Positions 1-13,700 of a stretch of DNA of 60,000 nucleotides are shown piece by piece. A program made the position numbers and the translations under genes. The stretch's first letter is position 1. Every line of letters begins with the position of its first letter. The stretch is taken from contig NMRA01000166.1 in the NCBI GenBank assembly GCA_002633005.1, positions 376,716 to 436,715 on the forward strand, in the 5' to 3' direction. The notes beneath the pieces are model-generated. The model was not told the origin of the DNA, ran no database searches, and saw only the letters and a list, made by a program, of their open reading frames with translations. Source of the stretch: Phoronis australis. Lineage: Eukaryota; Phoronida; Phoronidae.

Positions 1-2096
1 TGTTATACTTGAACATTAGTGAACACTGAGGTATGAAAACATGCCCCCTTATCCAGTCTGTGCCAGTTGACTATGAAAAAGCATGTTTATTATTAAATGC
101 ATAGCAAACATCAGTTGTATTATATCTTTCTGATTACAGTGTTATGCAAAAGGCAAATCTCGCTTTGGATTTATTGGTGGTTTGGTGCGCAGGATTAAAC
201 GGATGATTAGACTACAAACATAACTATGGTAACCTTTTGTTTGTGATGGTATTATTGTTGATATTGCTGTTATTGTTATTATTATGTTTTGGGATAGACT
301 TGGAAAACTAGCCTTGAAAGTAACTTAGTTTAACTTTTTCGTATTGTTTGCTGTTGAATCATTATGCACTCCAGCCTGCAAAATATCAGTTATTCTGTAA
401 AAAGCTCTGTTTGCGATAACATTTCCAGATGCTAGCCAAAATGCACTGAAAGAAGTCTGCCAAAATGCACTTTGCTTTGTGAGAAAGAACTTTCATGTTG
501 CGTACATTTTTGCTCAGTTTCTCGTTATAGTCACCCTTTTAGGCAGAAAACATGAAAGCTTATGATTTTGTTGCCTTTGATCAAATTGCCTTGTATTCAG
601 ACAAAATGACCCAGAATCCTTTGTCCTGACAACTAAGCAGAAGACAAATTCATCATCACAATGGAGGAAAATTAACAGGAATTGATTTAGTATCATGGTT
701 AAGCCATTCTGTAATTAGAATTTTGCCATGTAAAAAGTGGTCACCACTAATTTATGTTGTTGACAGAATTTGATTTCACAGCGGGAAACTGGTACTTTGT
801 CTGATTCCTTCCTCTTGTACTGTAAATGGGAGGCATGGATTTAGTGCCATGAGAAGGGATGAGATAAGAAAGAACTTCAGAATAATGTTCCATAAAATAG
901 GGCAGTCCTAAGACAACATATATACATTGTATCATTTGTTGTTCACTACAGGAACATAGCAACTGTTGCAGTGCATTGACATTTAAGTTTAGTGTTCTTT
1001 GTTATGACTGGTAGTTACAGACAAGGATTGGAGGAAATCACATGTAGTGATTAATACAATAATTGGACTTACCATCCCTCTGTTACCCCGTCACTGGGCA
1101 GGCTGAATTAAAGCATTTAGAGTTGGAGTTTTGGAATTGTATTAATTGCTGGTGCTCACTGTAATTGACTTGTTACCATGAAAAGGGAGTAAAACGGTTC
1201 AAATAAATGTGCAACTTTATCTGGCTGACTTGCTTGATTTAGTTTCTTTGTGGCTGCTGGATATTTTTACACCCTGGATAAACTGTTGCGCAACTTAAGC
1301 CTACTTGCTATATTTAGCTTGTTTGTGACTGCTGGATATATTTTATACCCTGGATAAACTGCAACTCTATTTTATACCCTGGTCAATCAACACCTGCAGT
1401 TCCTTTTATTTTTCAAACCTTGGCCTCAATTTATGAGCCCAGGCCTTGAATAGTACTGCAATTTTAATTCTGACCCTGATAAACCGTTGACTGAATTTCT
1501 GCTTTTAGCATTGAAAATGTTTGAGAGAACCTCCATGTTCTTGTAAGGGGGTGTATGCTAGTTATTTTTGTCCCTTGTGCAACAAGGAAGTGGTAAATCT
1601 TGCTAATATGTAGGAATTTTGGCATTGAATTCCTACATGGCTGGTGAGAGGTACCAATAGTTGCCAGGAGTTGAACTAGAGTGGTCTTGAAGTTGCATGG
1701 AATAAGTCTTGAACTACCCTCAAAAGTCTTTGTACAAACCATGTTAAGAGAAAACATTACTTTTTACAACTGGTGTAATTCAAGTTAGGTTGTTACTTGT
1801 ATGAAAAAAGGGAATTTTTCCACCCACAGACAACATGTAATTATTGCCGTGAGTCATAATAACTACACTCCAAGATTAAGGTGCATGTGTGTTACTTGTT
1901 TGAAAATGCATAGTTTTCATCCATTTGTTGGTTTTTAATTGAATTGAAGTTATGTGGTTCAAGTTTCATTACCCTACTAAAAGCATTTTGCAAATTACAA
2001 CACTACTTTAGAAATTCACTTAATCAGAGAATTAAATTGGCCACAATAGTAGTAAACAAAATGTAGCGATATTGAAATCAGTTGCCCAGATATATT
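1..2096. other. No gene seen
   Basis: AT-rich sequence without a credible exon. An imperfect local repeat at about 1250-1385 uses the phrase TATTTTATACCCTGGATAAACTG two to three times. Confidence 0.5.
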
Positions 2097-2332
2097 CAGG
2101 GCTTGGAATTTTCCTCTTTAAGAGGATTTTCTCTTCTTTGGTTTCCAGTTTTCTCTTTTGTCTCTTTTTTGTCATTAATTTGACTTTATCTTGTGAAAAT
2201 GTTTATTTCAGTTAGATTTCACAAACACAATAAACTATTTCTACCCGTATTACACAAGCCTATTTATTTGACGTAACGTTACGTCACCTGGAAAATTTTC
2301 CTCTTTTTTGTCATTGATCACTCCAAGCCCTG
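2097..2332. mobile_element. TIR element family 1, copy 1 (236 bp)
   Basis: Begins CAGGGCTTGGAATTTTCC and ends CACTCCAAGCCCTG, imperfect terminal inverted repeats. The interior is T-rich with no coding capacity, including the phrase gtttatttcagttagattt that is shared with the second copy. The CAGGG terminus resembles hAT-type ends, but no clear 8-bp target duplication is seen, so the superfamily is inference. Confidence 0.75.
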
Positions 2333-3849
2333 TATAATGTTAACTCGATTTCTAGGTGGTAATATCATCTTTTATGTTTATCTACATTACTGAAATCAAA
2401 TGTAAGAAATTATTTCCAGTGTACATTCTTACATACTTATGAACTTTTTTTACTTCAGTATTATTAGCCATTGCCCTGCTTTAACTATTTATCAATGAAC
2501 TGTTGTTCACAGAAATGATAATTAGCGGCTTGTTCATTGTTTCATTGTGTATATTACAGAATAAAGCATGATGCCACCATGGTCGTCATCATCTTCATCA
2601 TGAATTTCTAATGACAGAAGGATGCTATGTATCAAGTGGCAATATTGTACCCCCGGAAGTATAGTAAAGAACATAAGGTGCCCATATGTAGGGAGTATGA
2701 TGGCTGCGAGTGCAAACCTTCCCTAGCAGTTAAAGTTCTGTGATGCGTAACTGAAGAATCGCCCATGGGCAACTGAGTTCTGTGTCTACCTGGACAACCA
2801 TGATATGTGCTTTTAATGACTCTGATGGATCTGTGACTGAGGGAAGTGTTGAGCAGGAAAGCTACAGATTGACTGAAGTTTTGCACTGACCCGTTGTATT
2901 ATCTAGCTAAAAAACCTAGCTCCAAGATCTTGTCAAAATGGATCAAAGTAGCTACACTAATTTGATTTTAAACCCTAATCACCCCGTGGTTGGATAGGGC
3001 CTCTGACTGAGTGTCACCGAATCCTGTTGTTTGCCTTCTTCTTATCTGCTGCGTTTTTGTAGCCAGTTTCATAAATTCTGAAATAGCCACACTATTTTGA
3101 GAAAATCGTGCACCCAAAGAAAGAGCCCTGTTTTTGAAATAGCTTAATGAATTTGGTGAAAAGTTTTTATTGCATTATTCACTTTGTAATAAATGTTGTT
3201 ACTAACATAAATGTAATTTGGATAAGATGTATGTATAAATATTGTGTGCAGAACAAGTTGTAGGTTGTAAAGATCCAAAACTGTACCTTTTGACTTCACC
3301 AGATGTGAACAGAAGTTGTTTTATACTCGAAGTACACTTCATATGGTACTGTGTTAGTAAGCACAAGGTGCGCTGTGGAAAACATGGATTCAAGTTCAAA
3401 TAAATTTTTTGTAGAAAGATGCATTTGGTGTTTTGTTATTTTCTCTACATAATCTGGTGAACTACAGGACCTGATCTGTTGCTTTCATTGTGTGCCTGAC
3501 CAGGCCATTGTAGTGGTAATGTATGGGCAGACTCATCAGTCATTCATTTACAAGACTTCTTCAGAATATAGTGAGTTAATTGGGCAGTTTTAAAGTGAGG
3601 TTGGGTGTGTGACTGTGTGGTTTGGTTGCCTGAACGTTGCACTTGATGAAACAAGTTATGGGTACGTTTAACAGTTCAAAAAAACTCTAGCTGCATTCAA
3701 GGTGGTTAAATATAGAGGTGAAGTTGACATTAGATCTTCTCTGATTTCAGAAGGTGAATTGATGTCAAGCCAAGATTTCATGAGGTTGGGATGTATTGTG
3801 TACAAACCATTAGGATAATATCAGTCACAGAACAAATAAAAGTCTAATA

Positions 3850-4073
3850 CAGGGCTTGGAATTTTCCTCTTTTGTTTTTGATTTCCTCTTATTTGATATA
3901 GTTTCCTCGTTTCTTTGGTGTATTTTTTATCATTATTTTGGCTATATTCATGCAAAACGTTTATTCCAGTTAAATTTTAGGCCACAACATTTCTATTTCA
4001 CAAGCCTATTTGTGGACCGATATAGTACCTGGAAAATTTTGCTCTTTTTTGTCATGGGTCATTCCAAGCCCTG
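3850..4073. mobile_element. TIR element family 1, copy 2 (224 bp)
   Basis: Same orientation and termini as the copy at 2097-2332: CAGGGCTTGGAATTTTCCTC at one end, TCATTCCAAGCCCTG at the other. The interior matches along its length (tcacaagcctatttgtgg, acctggaaaattt). An 80-codon open frame across it is a by-product of its T-rich sequence. Non-autonomous. Confidence 0.75.
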
Positions 4074-5890
4074 CAAATATTCTTATCACAATTCTTGAAA
4101 ATATCAGCGACAGGACTACATGAGAACAGCTCTTGTCCTAGTGGTCCTCTATTTCTACTCAAGGAACTCTCCTTGAGGTGTAACAAACTCCTTGTATGTA
4201 CATTATGAATTGGGATGTGAATATTCGTTTGTTATACATTCCCCGACTGACATCCTGGTGAATATGCATATTTTATTGTTATTGGCATCTTGTTTCTTGG
4301 TTGTCTTCAATTTGTCTGCCATTATGTGACCAAATACGGGTGTTATTAGAACTTGTTTCTTATGGGAAGCACAAAATCAAAACAAACGCAGACTTGTCAT
4401 TTTTATGCAGAGTGTTCTCAGGTAACTGAGGCAGGAGTTGTCAGAACAGGTTGTGCCCATTATATCATTTTAGAATCAAATTTATATCGTCTTGTGAAAT
4501 GAAGAAAGTTTCAATAAATTGAAAACTCAAGAAACTGCTCTCCATTTCTGTGTCGCTCAATCCCACTAAAACCAACAAGTAGTTACTAATAGAGCCACTG
4601 AAGGTAATTACCCTTTCGTGGGCCGGGAAGGCATATTGCATTTTGGAGCATAAAAAGTTGATTGACTCCCAAGTTCATTCTTCAGCACTAACGGTTGTCT
4701 GACCTGAAGCCCCGAAGTTCAACTAAGACCAATAACTGCAGAAGTTTGGTTGTGTTTTTGATATCGAACGTTGCCAAAAACCAGACTTGAGGCTTTTGAC
4801 ATTATCGATCTGACTGCAGTGGTCAGTGCTGCAATTCCCTGTACTGTCTAGTAGCTCCATCTAGAATTTGGTCACCGAACTAGTTCATGTTCAACACTGC
4901 GCTTGGACAGTTCAGTCTTCACAACCGCAGAAATCACTTCCTGTCTTGATAGCAGTAAGTGATCATAGTTAAATTCCTTTGGTGGTAGTTCAAAATTCGT
5001 AGCCTTTTAATTCATGCCTCCTATCTGTTCTCTGAACTCGGTGAGCTCATTTCTATAATAGTAATATCCTCAGGTTACATAAGCTCATTATATGCTCTAA
5101 AATTGTCATGTGTTAAAACAACATATCACAGCAACTATTTTAAGTAGGAAGTATGAACACAAAGTACTTTAAAAGCCCAAAAGTTTCTTGAGAAAACAAT
5201 GTCAGACAGGGAGTGCGGGGGTGTTTCGGTCCCCGGCCGGGTTTCCTGTCAGAGGCGATGCCCAGGATCTCTGTTTCAAACGTCAGGGTTCGTGTTTTAA
5301 TGCTGGTTAGCTGTTACAGTAGTTGAAGATACGATAGTGTCTGTTTTCGACTCCAGGATATCTGTGTGTTTACGCAAGGGCCCGGTCTCCAATCTTTTTA
5401 CTCGAAATGGAACTCGAAATTAGGTTTGGCATTTTCTACTCTACTTTTGGGCGAACTCAAGATAAGTGTCTATTATTCTATCCTCGAGCACACAATAACT
5501 TACGTAGATAATTTATTGCCCTTGAGTTCACAGTTTGTAAACCCAATATTAAGGCAATAAGTTCGAGTTTGAACTCGAAATTTCGAGTTTTTACTCGAGT
5601 TTGTAGCACGAATATAAGGGTCTTCAAGGGCAAACTTGAACTAGAAACTCCTATGCATAAACTATAATGTATTCGAGCACAGTCTGATAACCAATTATCT
5701 TAAAGAGGTCGATTCACAGCTATTTAGTTGTAGTTAATATGTATACACATGTGCTGACTGTTAATAAAGATTGCTTATAAACCACATTTCATTTTATTTC
5801 ATTCCCCATATTCTTTTATTATTCGAGTAAAACACGCTCCCACTTCCCCACAAAATTTCGAGAACAGAAAATTTTCAACTTCGGCTATCT
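4074..5890. other. No gene seen
   Basis: Non-coding. A cluster of ACTCGA/TCGAGT words at about 5395-5640 produces small palindromes (for example TTCGAGTTTGAACTCGAAAT at 5560-5581). No exon is supported. Confidence 0.5.
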
Positions 5891-5897
5891 TCGGAAA

Positions 5898-5916
5898 CAC
5901 GTCACGTCCGGAAGCG
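5898..5916 (+). promoter_or_regulatory. Candidate promoter core: CRE-like plus ETS site
   Basis: CACGTCACGTCCGGAAGCGG combines a CGTCA half-site with a CCGGAAG ETS/GABP-type site, a pairing common just upstream of animal transcription starts. It lies about 240 bases before a good Kozak ATG with a consensus splice donor. Function is inferred only. Confidence 0.3.
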
Positions 5917-6135
5917 GACCCGATCACTGCCGAGTCTGTCCATAGGTTTGTACTGGGACTATCTGGCACAAATGGAAGCTTTCTGTTTGTTAGAATGGGT
6001 TTATTATGCAACTTTTGCCAATTAATTCTCTGAAATGTGACACATATGCNTTTAGTGGAGTGTCGCCGTATTCGGTGATATGGAGTAAACATTTTTCTGC
6101 AGACTGTTTCGAGGTCGACAGCCTGCAATCGCAGT

Positions 6136-6151
6136 ATGGTTGGAGACCAAG
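6136..6151 (+). CDS. Possible first coding exon of an unidentified plus-strand gene
   Basis: An ATG in ideal Kozak context (A at -3, G at +4) is followed by five codons and a consensus donor (CCAAG|GTAAGT). No convincing second coding exon was found. The strong acceptor at about 8901 leads to an early stop, so this may be a 5' leader exon, a non-coding transcript or chance. An overlapping 129-codon minus-strand frame has no recognisable domain. Confidence 0.25.
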
Positions 6152-6724
6152 GTAAGTGAAATTTTAGATAATATTCAAAACTGTACATGCTGTCGCTTTG
6201 CGGAAGCTAGTAGGCCTTGGGCCACACTAGTAAGCGAACAACATTACTAATGGCGTATAACATCGGAGGACACTATCGGAAGCCGCTTTTCTTTTGAATT
6301 ACGATTTTTGCAACATAATTGTGTGTAGTTGCTTGAATGCTACTTACCTCTCGTATCTTTGCAATTAAATAAACATTATGAGGATTAAATTAATTCGATT
6401 GCGGGTGACTTTTATGGTTTCGACCCCCTCTCTGTTCAGTAATTACTTAAAATATATGTAAAATCAAAAATAAGCTTTTGTTATAAAATACAAATTGCAA
6501 TCCATAATCTACAATAAAACTTATCCCGCCTTGCTTTCAACCTACGCAAATCAAGAAACGTAGGACAAAGCGGCAAATAGTCTTTGCATATCGCAGTTTA
6601 TCCGTCTACCAGTCCCGATGTTTGAAATTGCTTTTTATTTAACTTGAAGTATTATAAATAAATCGAAAATAAACATATTCGCATTCAAACTCGCGGCATT
6701 GTTTTTGTTTTCCATTTACCTAAC

Positions 6725-6901
6725 ATGAAAAAACGTCTGAAGTTGTGCGGTCATTGTCTTCGGGATCCGTCGCTGTCTCTTCATCCAAAGCGACCGGGAC
6801 ACTTGCAGGCACTAGTTCGAACCTGCAGGGCCCGTTTATGTTGTCACGAACACGCTCACGATGGTCGTTGTGCATATTGTCTGTGTCCGACGCTAGTGTG
6901 A
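6725..6901 (+). other. 58-codon Cys/His-rich open frame
   Basis: Starts with ATG and ends TGA. It has a basic start, CGHC, then CRARLCCHEHAHDGRCAYCL. Nine Cys/His pairings of zinc-binding character are packed into 58 residues. No family recognised, no neighbours that support expression; could be chance or an exon fragment. Confidence 0.2.
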
Positions 6902-9900
6902 CTGCGGTTTACTAGCCGACTTCATTCCTACAACACAGTTGTCTTCCGGACTCGACATCACAGACGCTTATGTAACCGCCTGGTCTGTTTTCAGACTCGG
7001 CTGAAGTCGGAGAAGGTCATTACTGCTGGGCTTATCTAATTAATCACGCTGAGTGGGCAGTAACTAGCCCAAGTAACGGGCTCCTGTAAGGCTATTCTTT
7101 GAGTTGAAAAGCAGTTGTTTTGGTGTGAAACTATGTCTTTAAGTTCGCACAAAAGGAGCAGAGAAATTGCCAAAAATAGTTTCGAGTTCGTTTCGAGTAC
7201 AAAGATTAGAGACCAGGCCCAGGGTTCCTGTTTCAATGGAACAAACCTGCTGCTGTCGCTGACACGCAAATTTGAATTGTTCAAATGTGAGCTTTTGTCT
7301 CTTACCAGGCGTCTCTTGATTTACGAACACTACTGCTCCTTGCCTTGGGTACATACGTTTTCAAGTTGTTCAGTTAAGCGACACCAAACCGGCGTGCTTT
7401 TGATGTAGACCGCTTACCGTTTATAATTGGTCTGGTCATGTTCTTTACTCGGCTTATACGTGACTTGTTCTCCGGGCCGAGAAAGAATTGACCGTTCGCT
7501 ATTCCTTCAATCCCTGACCTGGAATTTTATTAGTTTGGTCGGAAAAAAGAACGAGGCCCTGATGTCGCCTCCAATTTGACAAATTTTTAAAGTGAATTTC
7601 TTCACGGTAAATGGTTTTGAGACGGAAGGCTGGTTAACAGCTCCTTCAATTAACGTGTGCTTTTACTCCTTTACCTATCCCCATTTATATGGAATAGAAG
7701 GTCCAGGTCCAGAATCAGCTCTAGCTGGAATCTTGTCATCTAACGAAACCCATCTGTGATCGAATGTTAGCTACCCCTGTAGTCGGTTGCATGAAACAGT
7801 CGCACTAGGGACTCGGCAATGTTCCCCAAGTTTTCTGCGCATTTGTAGACCAATTGTTGACTCAATAAATTAATGTTTTGTCTTCATTGTGCACTAAAAA
7901 TTTTGGAAACATAGTTATGTCTATCAGGACTGTTTACGCCCATTTCAATATTCGACTGAGCATTGCGTGTCAACATTTGTTGAACTTGAGTGGCCTAGAT
8001 AAGTTGATTGGTTAAACTCTGCTTTGTATCTTCCCCGTTTGGTTTTAAGTATGTATAGAGTCCTCCCTGTGTGTGTGTGCAGCAAGTACGCAAATAAAAA
8101 ATGAATTGCTAGTGCGCTTCGAACTGTCCAGTTTTTGGCGCATCTGTTTGATGGAGCAGCGCGGTAGGCCTATATTTGTGGAACGTATAGGTTGCCACGA
8201 AAGTGGCACCAATGTAATCGCGCGAGTTTTCAAGCACTGTTAAACTAATTTTCTGGGCCGGTTGTAACCAACTTAAAAATTTGGTAATTCAATGTGCACT
8301 TTTCTTGTGTCAATTACGCTGGTGTATGAGTCCCAAGGCGTGGAGTTCTGTTGTGAAAAATGGCCCTGCTTTTTTAGGTTAAGTTCTTATGCATTAAAAT
8401 GCATAGAGTGAACTTTTCGTAGGCATTGTATCAGAAAGGGCACCCTTTGAGTTTTGTGGGAATTCTGCTCATTGGCCGTGAAATACCCACCCATCTGAGT
8501 GGCACCCCGTGTACACTACCTACATGTATATAACCCCCGGTTCTCGTTCTGATGCTGCTGTGTTGGGAATTAGTGACCGTATGTAAAAGTATGTCTAGGC
8601 ATTTGATGAGTTAAGGAATAGTTTAACGTCTGGCATAATGAAGTCAATTTGATTGATGGATCGTGAACGCACTTGCGTGTGATCGATATTCTACTTGAAA
8701 ATGCAAAAAGGAAGAGGTTGATTCGTCCAGTTAAAGAGCAAGGACAATCGAAAATGTTGTCTGTAAAGGACAACCAACTTTGTATTGCACCTTCCCACTT
8801 CAAAGCATGCCCTATGAGTGAATGAATTAAATTTTCACTTTTTTGTGAAACGCTAAACTATATATTTTTACGATGAATGTTTTTCTTATTTTTTTCACAG
8901 GGCAGTAGGAGTCACTGTTCCCACGTAACGACCGAAGGTTGGTGGTCAGTACACGATTGCTAAACCCTTGTTTTATTATTTTAAATTGGTTTTGGATTGT
9001 TCTTGCAACTGAAACTAGTCACGATTTTGCCAGCTTTCAAAAAGTCTTAAAGATGTATTTGCGTGTTGCTAACTATGCTAATCTATAGCAGGAACGAAAC
9101 GACAAGACTATTTTAACAAAGTCTACGCTAAACAAATTTTCTTTGTATTCAGTGACAACTTGTAATTATGAAAACAAAACATCCGAGCTGGGTTGCAAAA
9201 AACTTCAAAATTATCCGCTGGATAAGTTTGACTGTTGCATGACGTCAGGTGCATTGTTCAACAATAACAACGTGGCGCGTGATAATGCGACGTCATTGTT
9301 GCTATATAATTTCTATGCAACTGGGCCCTGCAAAACAAATAGTTGACCTTTGTTGACATACCTATTTGAGCTCGCATAGTCTTGCACCACGTCACCATCA
9401 TACATGTCCTAATTTACTGGACACAGTTCAATGCGGCGGATCATTTTCGCCACAAAACTCGTTCTTAAAAACATGTAACAATTTTCAACCTACTCCATGT
9501 TCACATGGCTGCTATACGTTGTGTTTATAACTAATTTGACCATGCAATCACAGAGATAAGGAATTAATCTGCATGTTCTACTTAAAATGTCGTGCTAAAC
9601 TTTGACAAAAGCAAGTTGGTCTATTTACTGAGGGCAGTTTCATCGCATGCAATCATTGCAATGGGTACTGCCACGTGACTTTTTACAAAATGGCCAAAAA
9701 GATGGAAACCGAAATCTTGCCACTGGTCGATCGATCGCGAGAAATTCATTGTCTTTAATTGATGAACTTTTGATTTAGATCACGTGGCACTGTAAAATTG
9801 GTCTCAACTTCTTCCTTACTCAGATGAGATTAATGGACTAATTTGCAAAGAACTGAGACACGTTCTTTATTTCTTGATAGCAGGCACACCGATAGTGTGC

Positions 9901-10574
9901 CACGCCGTGACAAGCTTGAAGAGCTTGGTTTCAAGCACTATCGTACTGTCACTTCTTTGAAACGCCCTGATCACTCCAATTTGATCATTGAACAATTTTG
10001 AGGCCAATTTGAATTTCATAACGGTATGACTAAGTGGTGACCGCTTTGAAGACTTGAAAATGAACAGTGTTACGATCCACGTAACCTGGAGATTATCGTA
10101 CTTTTCGTTTTACCCGTAAGTTACATTCGATTTAATCCTAAGAACGAGGGCTGACTGTGGCTCTTTCAGTCAACATGTTATCAGTTTGCGTCACCGGAAA
10201 TCAAAGAACCTATAACGGAATGAATTACCGCGTGTCTGCAGTCTCATTTCCGAGCCTGTTGGCCGCTTACTTTTTGTTATCCAATTCAACTATGAGATGG
10301 TTAGCACATGACACAAAACGTTTTTTGCAATATGGACATTTTTTTTCTAAGTCGTTGTTGACGACTTTTTAATCGCACCTTATATCCAGCTCAGATTGAT
10401 TTATAATATACTGTGACTGAATGATATATGCATCAACTTTCTTTTTGCTCTCCAGGAACCACCTCGTGATAGTCTCCAGATGTAACGTTTTGTTTTCCCT
10501 CGCCATGCTCTGCGGGTGTCTATTTGTTAGGGAGGAGAGGTTCAAGAGAACACTCAGGAAGTCACTAGCCTCCC
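6902..10574. other. No gene seen
   Basis: Only short open frames without motifs. A strong acceptor-like site (tcttatttttttcacag) ends at about 8900 and another (gctctccag) ends at about 10456 on the plus strand. Neither opens a useful reading frame. Confidence 0.45.
9896..10030 (+). repeat. Dispersed repeat, copy 1
   Basis: TGTGCCACGCCGTGACAAGC ... GGTTTCAAGCA ... GAACAATTTTGAGGCCAA shares order and wording with 58661-58787. Partial, with no termini recognised. Confidence 0.45.
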
Positions 10575-10712
10575 GTTCAGTAACGCTAGGACCTCGCTAA
10601 AAAGCAAGACTTCGCGAGATTACGTGAGATATTGCGTGCATTTCAAATAAGAACACATGACTTTGACAAGGTTTTAGCTAGGTCCTAGCGTAGGTCCTAG
10701 CGTCCACTGAAC
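10575..10712 (+). mobile_element. MITE family 2, copy A (138 bp)
   Basis: Termini GTTCAGTAACGCTAGGACCT and AGGTCCTAGCGTCCACTGAAC are inverted repeats. The interior AAAAAGCAAGACTTCGCGAG, a CACATGACTTTGACAAGG-like stretch and duplicated TAGGTCCTAGCG units recur in the copies near 32.3-32.55 kb. No coding capacity. Confidence 0.8.
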
Positions 10713-13700
10713 GCACGCTAGGTGAATTGGCAAGGCGGACGTGAAAAACTAAAGTCTCCATGGGCGTGAGCGGCTAACAGATTCGAGATGTTGATCCGTA
10801 AATTTAGTGCAAAATCAACACCAAAAATAATGTAAGATGGCGACTTGTAGAAACACCGTGTTCATGTTAATGCACTTCATTGAAATCTTCATTTGTGCAT
10901 CATTTAACGACATCTCTAGGCTGACTTGATAACAATTTGAAGTTCATGAGAAATGTGTTTCAGAGCAATATCAGCCAAGTGAAGTAATCATGGACTATAT
11001 TAAAAAATTACACATACTCAGAATAATGACCAGATATTCCGGTTATGTGACAGGATTGTAGGCCAAAGGGTGGTAGACCTATTGTTGTGATAAAAGAACC
11101 ATTATCCTGCGTAATCAGATACAGAAAAGGTCTCAAACCGTAGTTTACACAGTCATGCGGTGACTGAACGAATCAAGATGCTTTACTTGAATTTATCTGA
11201 AAAAAGCATTGTCGTATATGCCTGTACTTAGGGCCTAGCGCAAATATCGGAAATAATGATTTTTTCGAAGAAAAATTTACCCAAGTGTTTCGCATACACG
11301 CATACAGCAAAGAAAAACACAATTTTCGATTTTGGTACGTCCATAACGGGATTTTCCGCAAATGGGTTCCCCCTACATGTATATTTATATAACCCCACAG
11401 GCCATTTGGAGTCGCACTTAAATGTTTGTGATTCAGTTATCAGTGGATTTCGTTTACATCGTAGTGGCTAGAATCTCGTTGATGGCGATATATTTCCATC
11501 GCGACGCGAAGAATGTTATCGATCCACCACAGCATGAAGCCAAAACGAAATCTCGCGAGTGTTTTTATTTCTTCCGAACGAGAGGGACGCAACTGATGTT
11601 CAGAAACATCTACCGAACCATACGTGGGTCTGCTCGAATCCGGCCCACGAAGGACTAAAGTCGGGTGATGTTTTTTACTTAGAGTAAGATGGATGCGATA
11701 AAACGAGGAAAGCTGTTGTGTATGACAAAATATTGTTTTATTTTTTCAACAAACATGTGCATTGCAAGACAGTAATTTCATTACAAAAAGTTAAGTTACA
11801 TAATGGGTTCATTTGTCGCTAGGCAACGATTCCCTTGTGCATTGTGTGAACTCTTTTAATTTCACTTTGACTTAACACTACACTCTTCATTATGAACTTA
11901 TTTCCAACAACCACGCAATTTCAAGAAAATCACTCGATTTCTGAGCCCTTTGTCGGCAGCAGTCACTTACAGGGGTCCCAGATTTAGAGAACCGATTTGA
12001 TGCCCGAGTTATTCAGTGAAGAAAATTGGTTCTCAAAATGCAGGACCCAAGTAAGCAACTGTTACTATTTTTACAACAGCTTCACGAATCAAGAGGGACA
12101 CTTCACTTTACTCACAGAATAAATGACCGTCATTTGGATAACAGACATTACTGGCCGATGAATGTTACAAGGCTCTGAACAAACATTAAAAAGTACCAAG
12201 GAGAGGGGCGTGCAATGTTCATTTAAAGAAACTAATCTCCCAGCATTTAGGCCGTTCGCTTCGAAAGCTTGAACAATCGGATGCACTGGGACACGTTCCA
12301 CTAGCGAAAACGATAAGTTTTAACCAGAGGCAGAATACGGAAATTAGCACTTGAGGAGTATTTAATGCACAAGTGGCACCGCGGTCTTGAATCCACGGTG
12401 CTCTTTTCGGGGAAGTGCCTCCCGTATTTAAAGCACGACGCAGATTTTTACAAAAGTTTGTTTGAAGTTTACACTGGGTTAATAAGAGTATTTCACAAGG
12501 CGACCAAAAATTGAAAAATAATAACCAACCACCTGTTGTAGTTGCCGCTAGTGTCTATACCAGTAAAACACAATTCTTGACTATTGCAAAGACTCTCGGA
12601 CCACTGCGGAACGGACCTCAGTTCTAACAACACCCGAACTTCCCAGGTAAATGACAGATGGAAAATGGTTTGACTATGTAGAAAACTGATGAGCATATGG
12701 ATACCAAGGAAGTTAGCCAGGTATTGGAGGTTTACGTGTTTGATCACGTTGTTTAATATGTCCTATCGCCTCGGTTCACAGTTCTCATACGGAGAGGCCA
12801 TAAAAGTGTCTCTTTCCCACTGTAGTCACTACTTTCACTCTCGTTGTTGTTGCTTTTTGTGCTCTGCGATGAACAATTTGCAGGTTTTGTGGAGTCTTCT
12901 ATTTCTGAAATGAAAATGGCCAGTTCATTAAAAAAATGCAAACAATTAGTGTTCCTGATTAAAAAAACCCGTACATAGTGAATGAACTATTTTTACTCCC
13001 TCGAATTTCATTTTTTTTGCAAAAATTGGCATGCTATCTGCCTATCTATTACGTTTTCCACAACATTCAATTTATTTACAAGTCAACACGCACTGTGCTG
13101 CATCAAATGAAAGACTGTGACACATCAAGTTTCACAGTCTTCTTTATTTTCGTGTTTATATCAAAATGCGGTTATCAAAATGTGGCCAAAACTGGAACGT
13201 CAGCACACCCTTTACATGAATTTCCAGTCCAGGTACAATAACAACTCTTTTGATTTGGTGGTTTCATGCCAGCTTTCAGTGACCAGATTCAGAAACAGTG
13301 CTCACAATCCAGAATTATATCAATGTAAACATTTTGTCAAAGCAGCAAAATTTGTCACGTGACGGTCAACCTCCAGAATATGGTAAACAAATATGCCCAA
13401 ACACAAGGACTGCCAATACGGTTATGTAAAGTCGGGTAAATTTATTGCAGTGAAGTCTGTCAAAAATCTCATATAAGGTAATCAATAATTTGGCAGACTG
13501 AGAGTATCGCTTATCACTTCTTTAACAGAACCTGTTTCACGAATTTTCGGCAACTTGCCCAAGGATGCTTTAGTAGCGCAGTAGAGAATAGTATCTATGA
13601 CTTGACCGACTTGCCAAATTCACAGAAACCTCAAGTGAACCTTAGCACAAACCGTAGCAAAGTAAACATGTTTGTGTGATCTCAACACTGAGTCAGGAGA

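Noticed and set aside
5799-6188. 129-codon minus-strand open frame
   Set aside because: No recognisable motif, contains an undetermined base, and overlaps the more plausible plus-strand promoter and first-exon signals.
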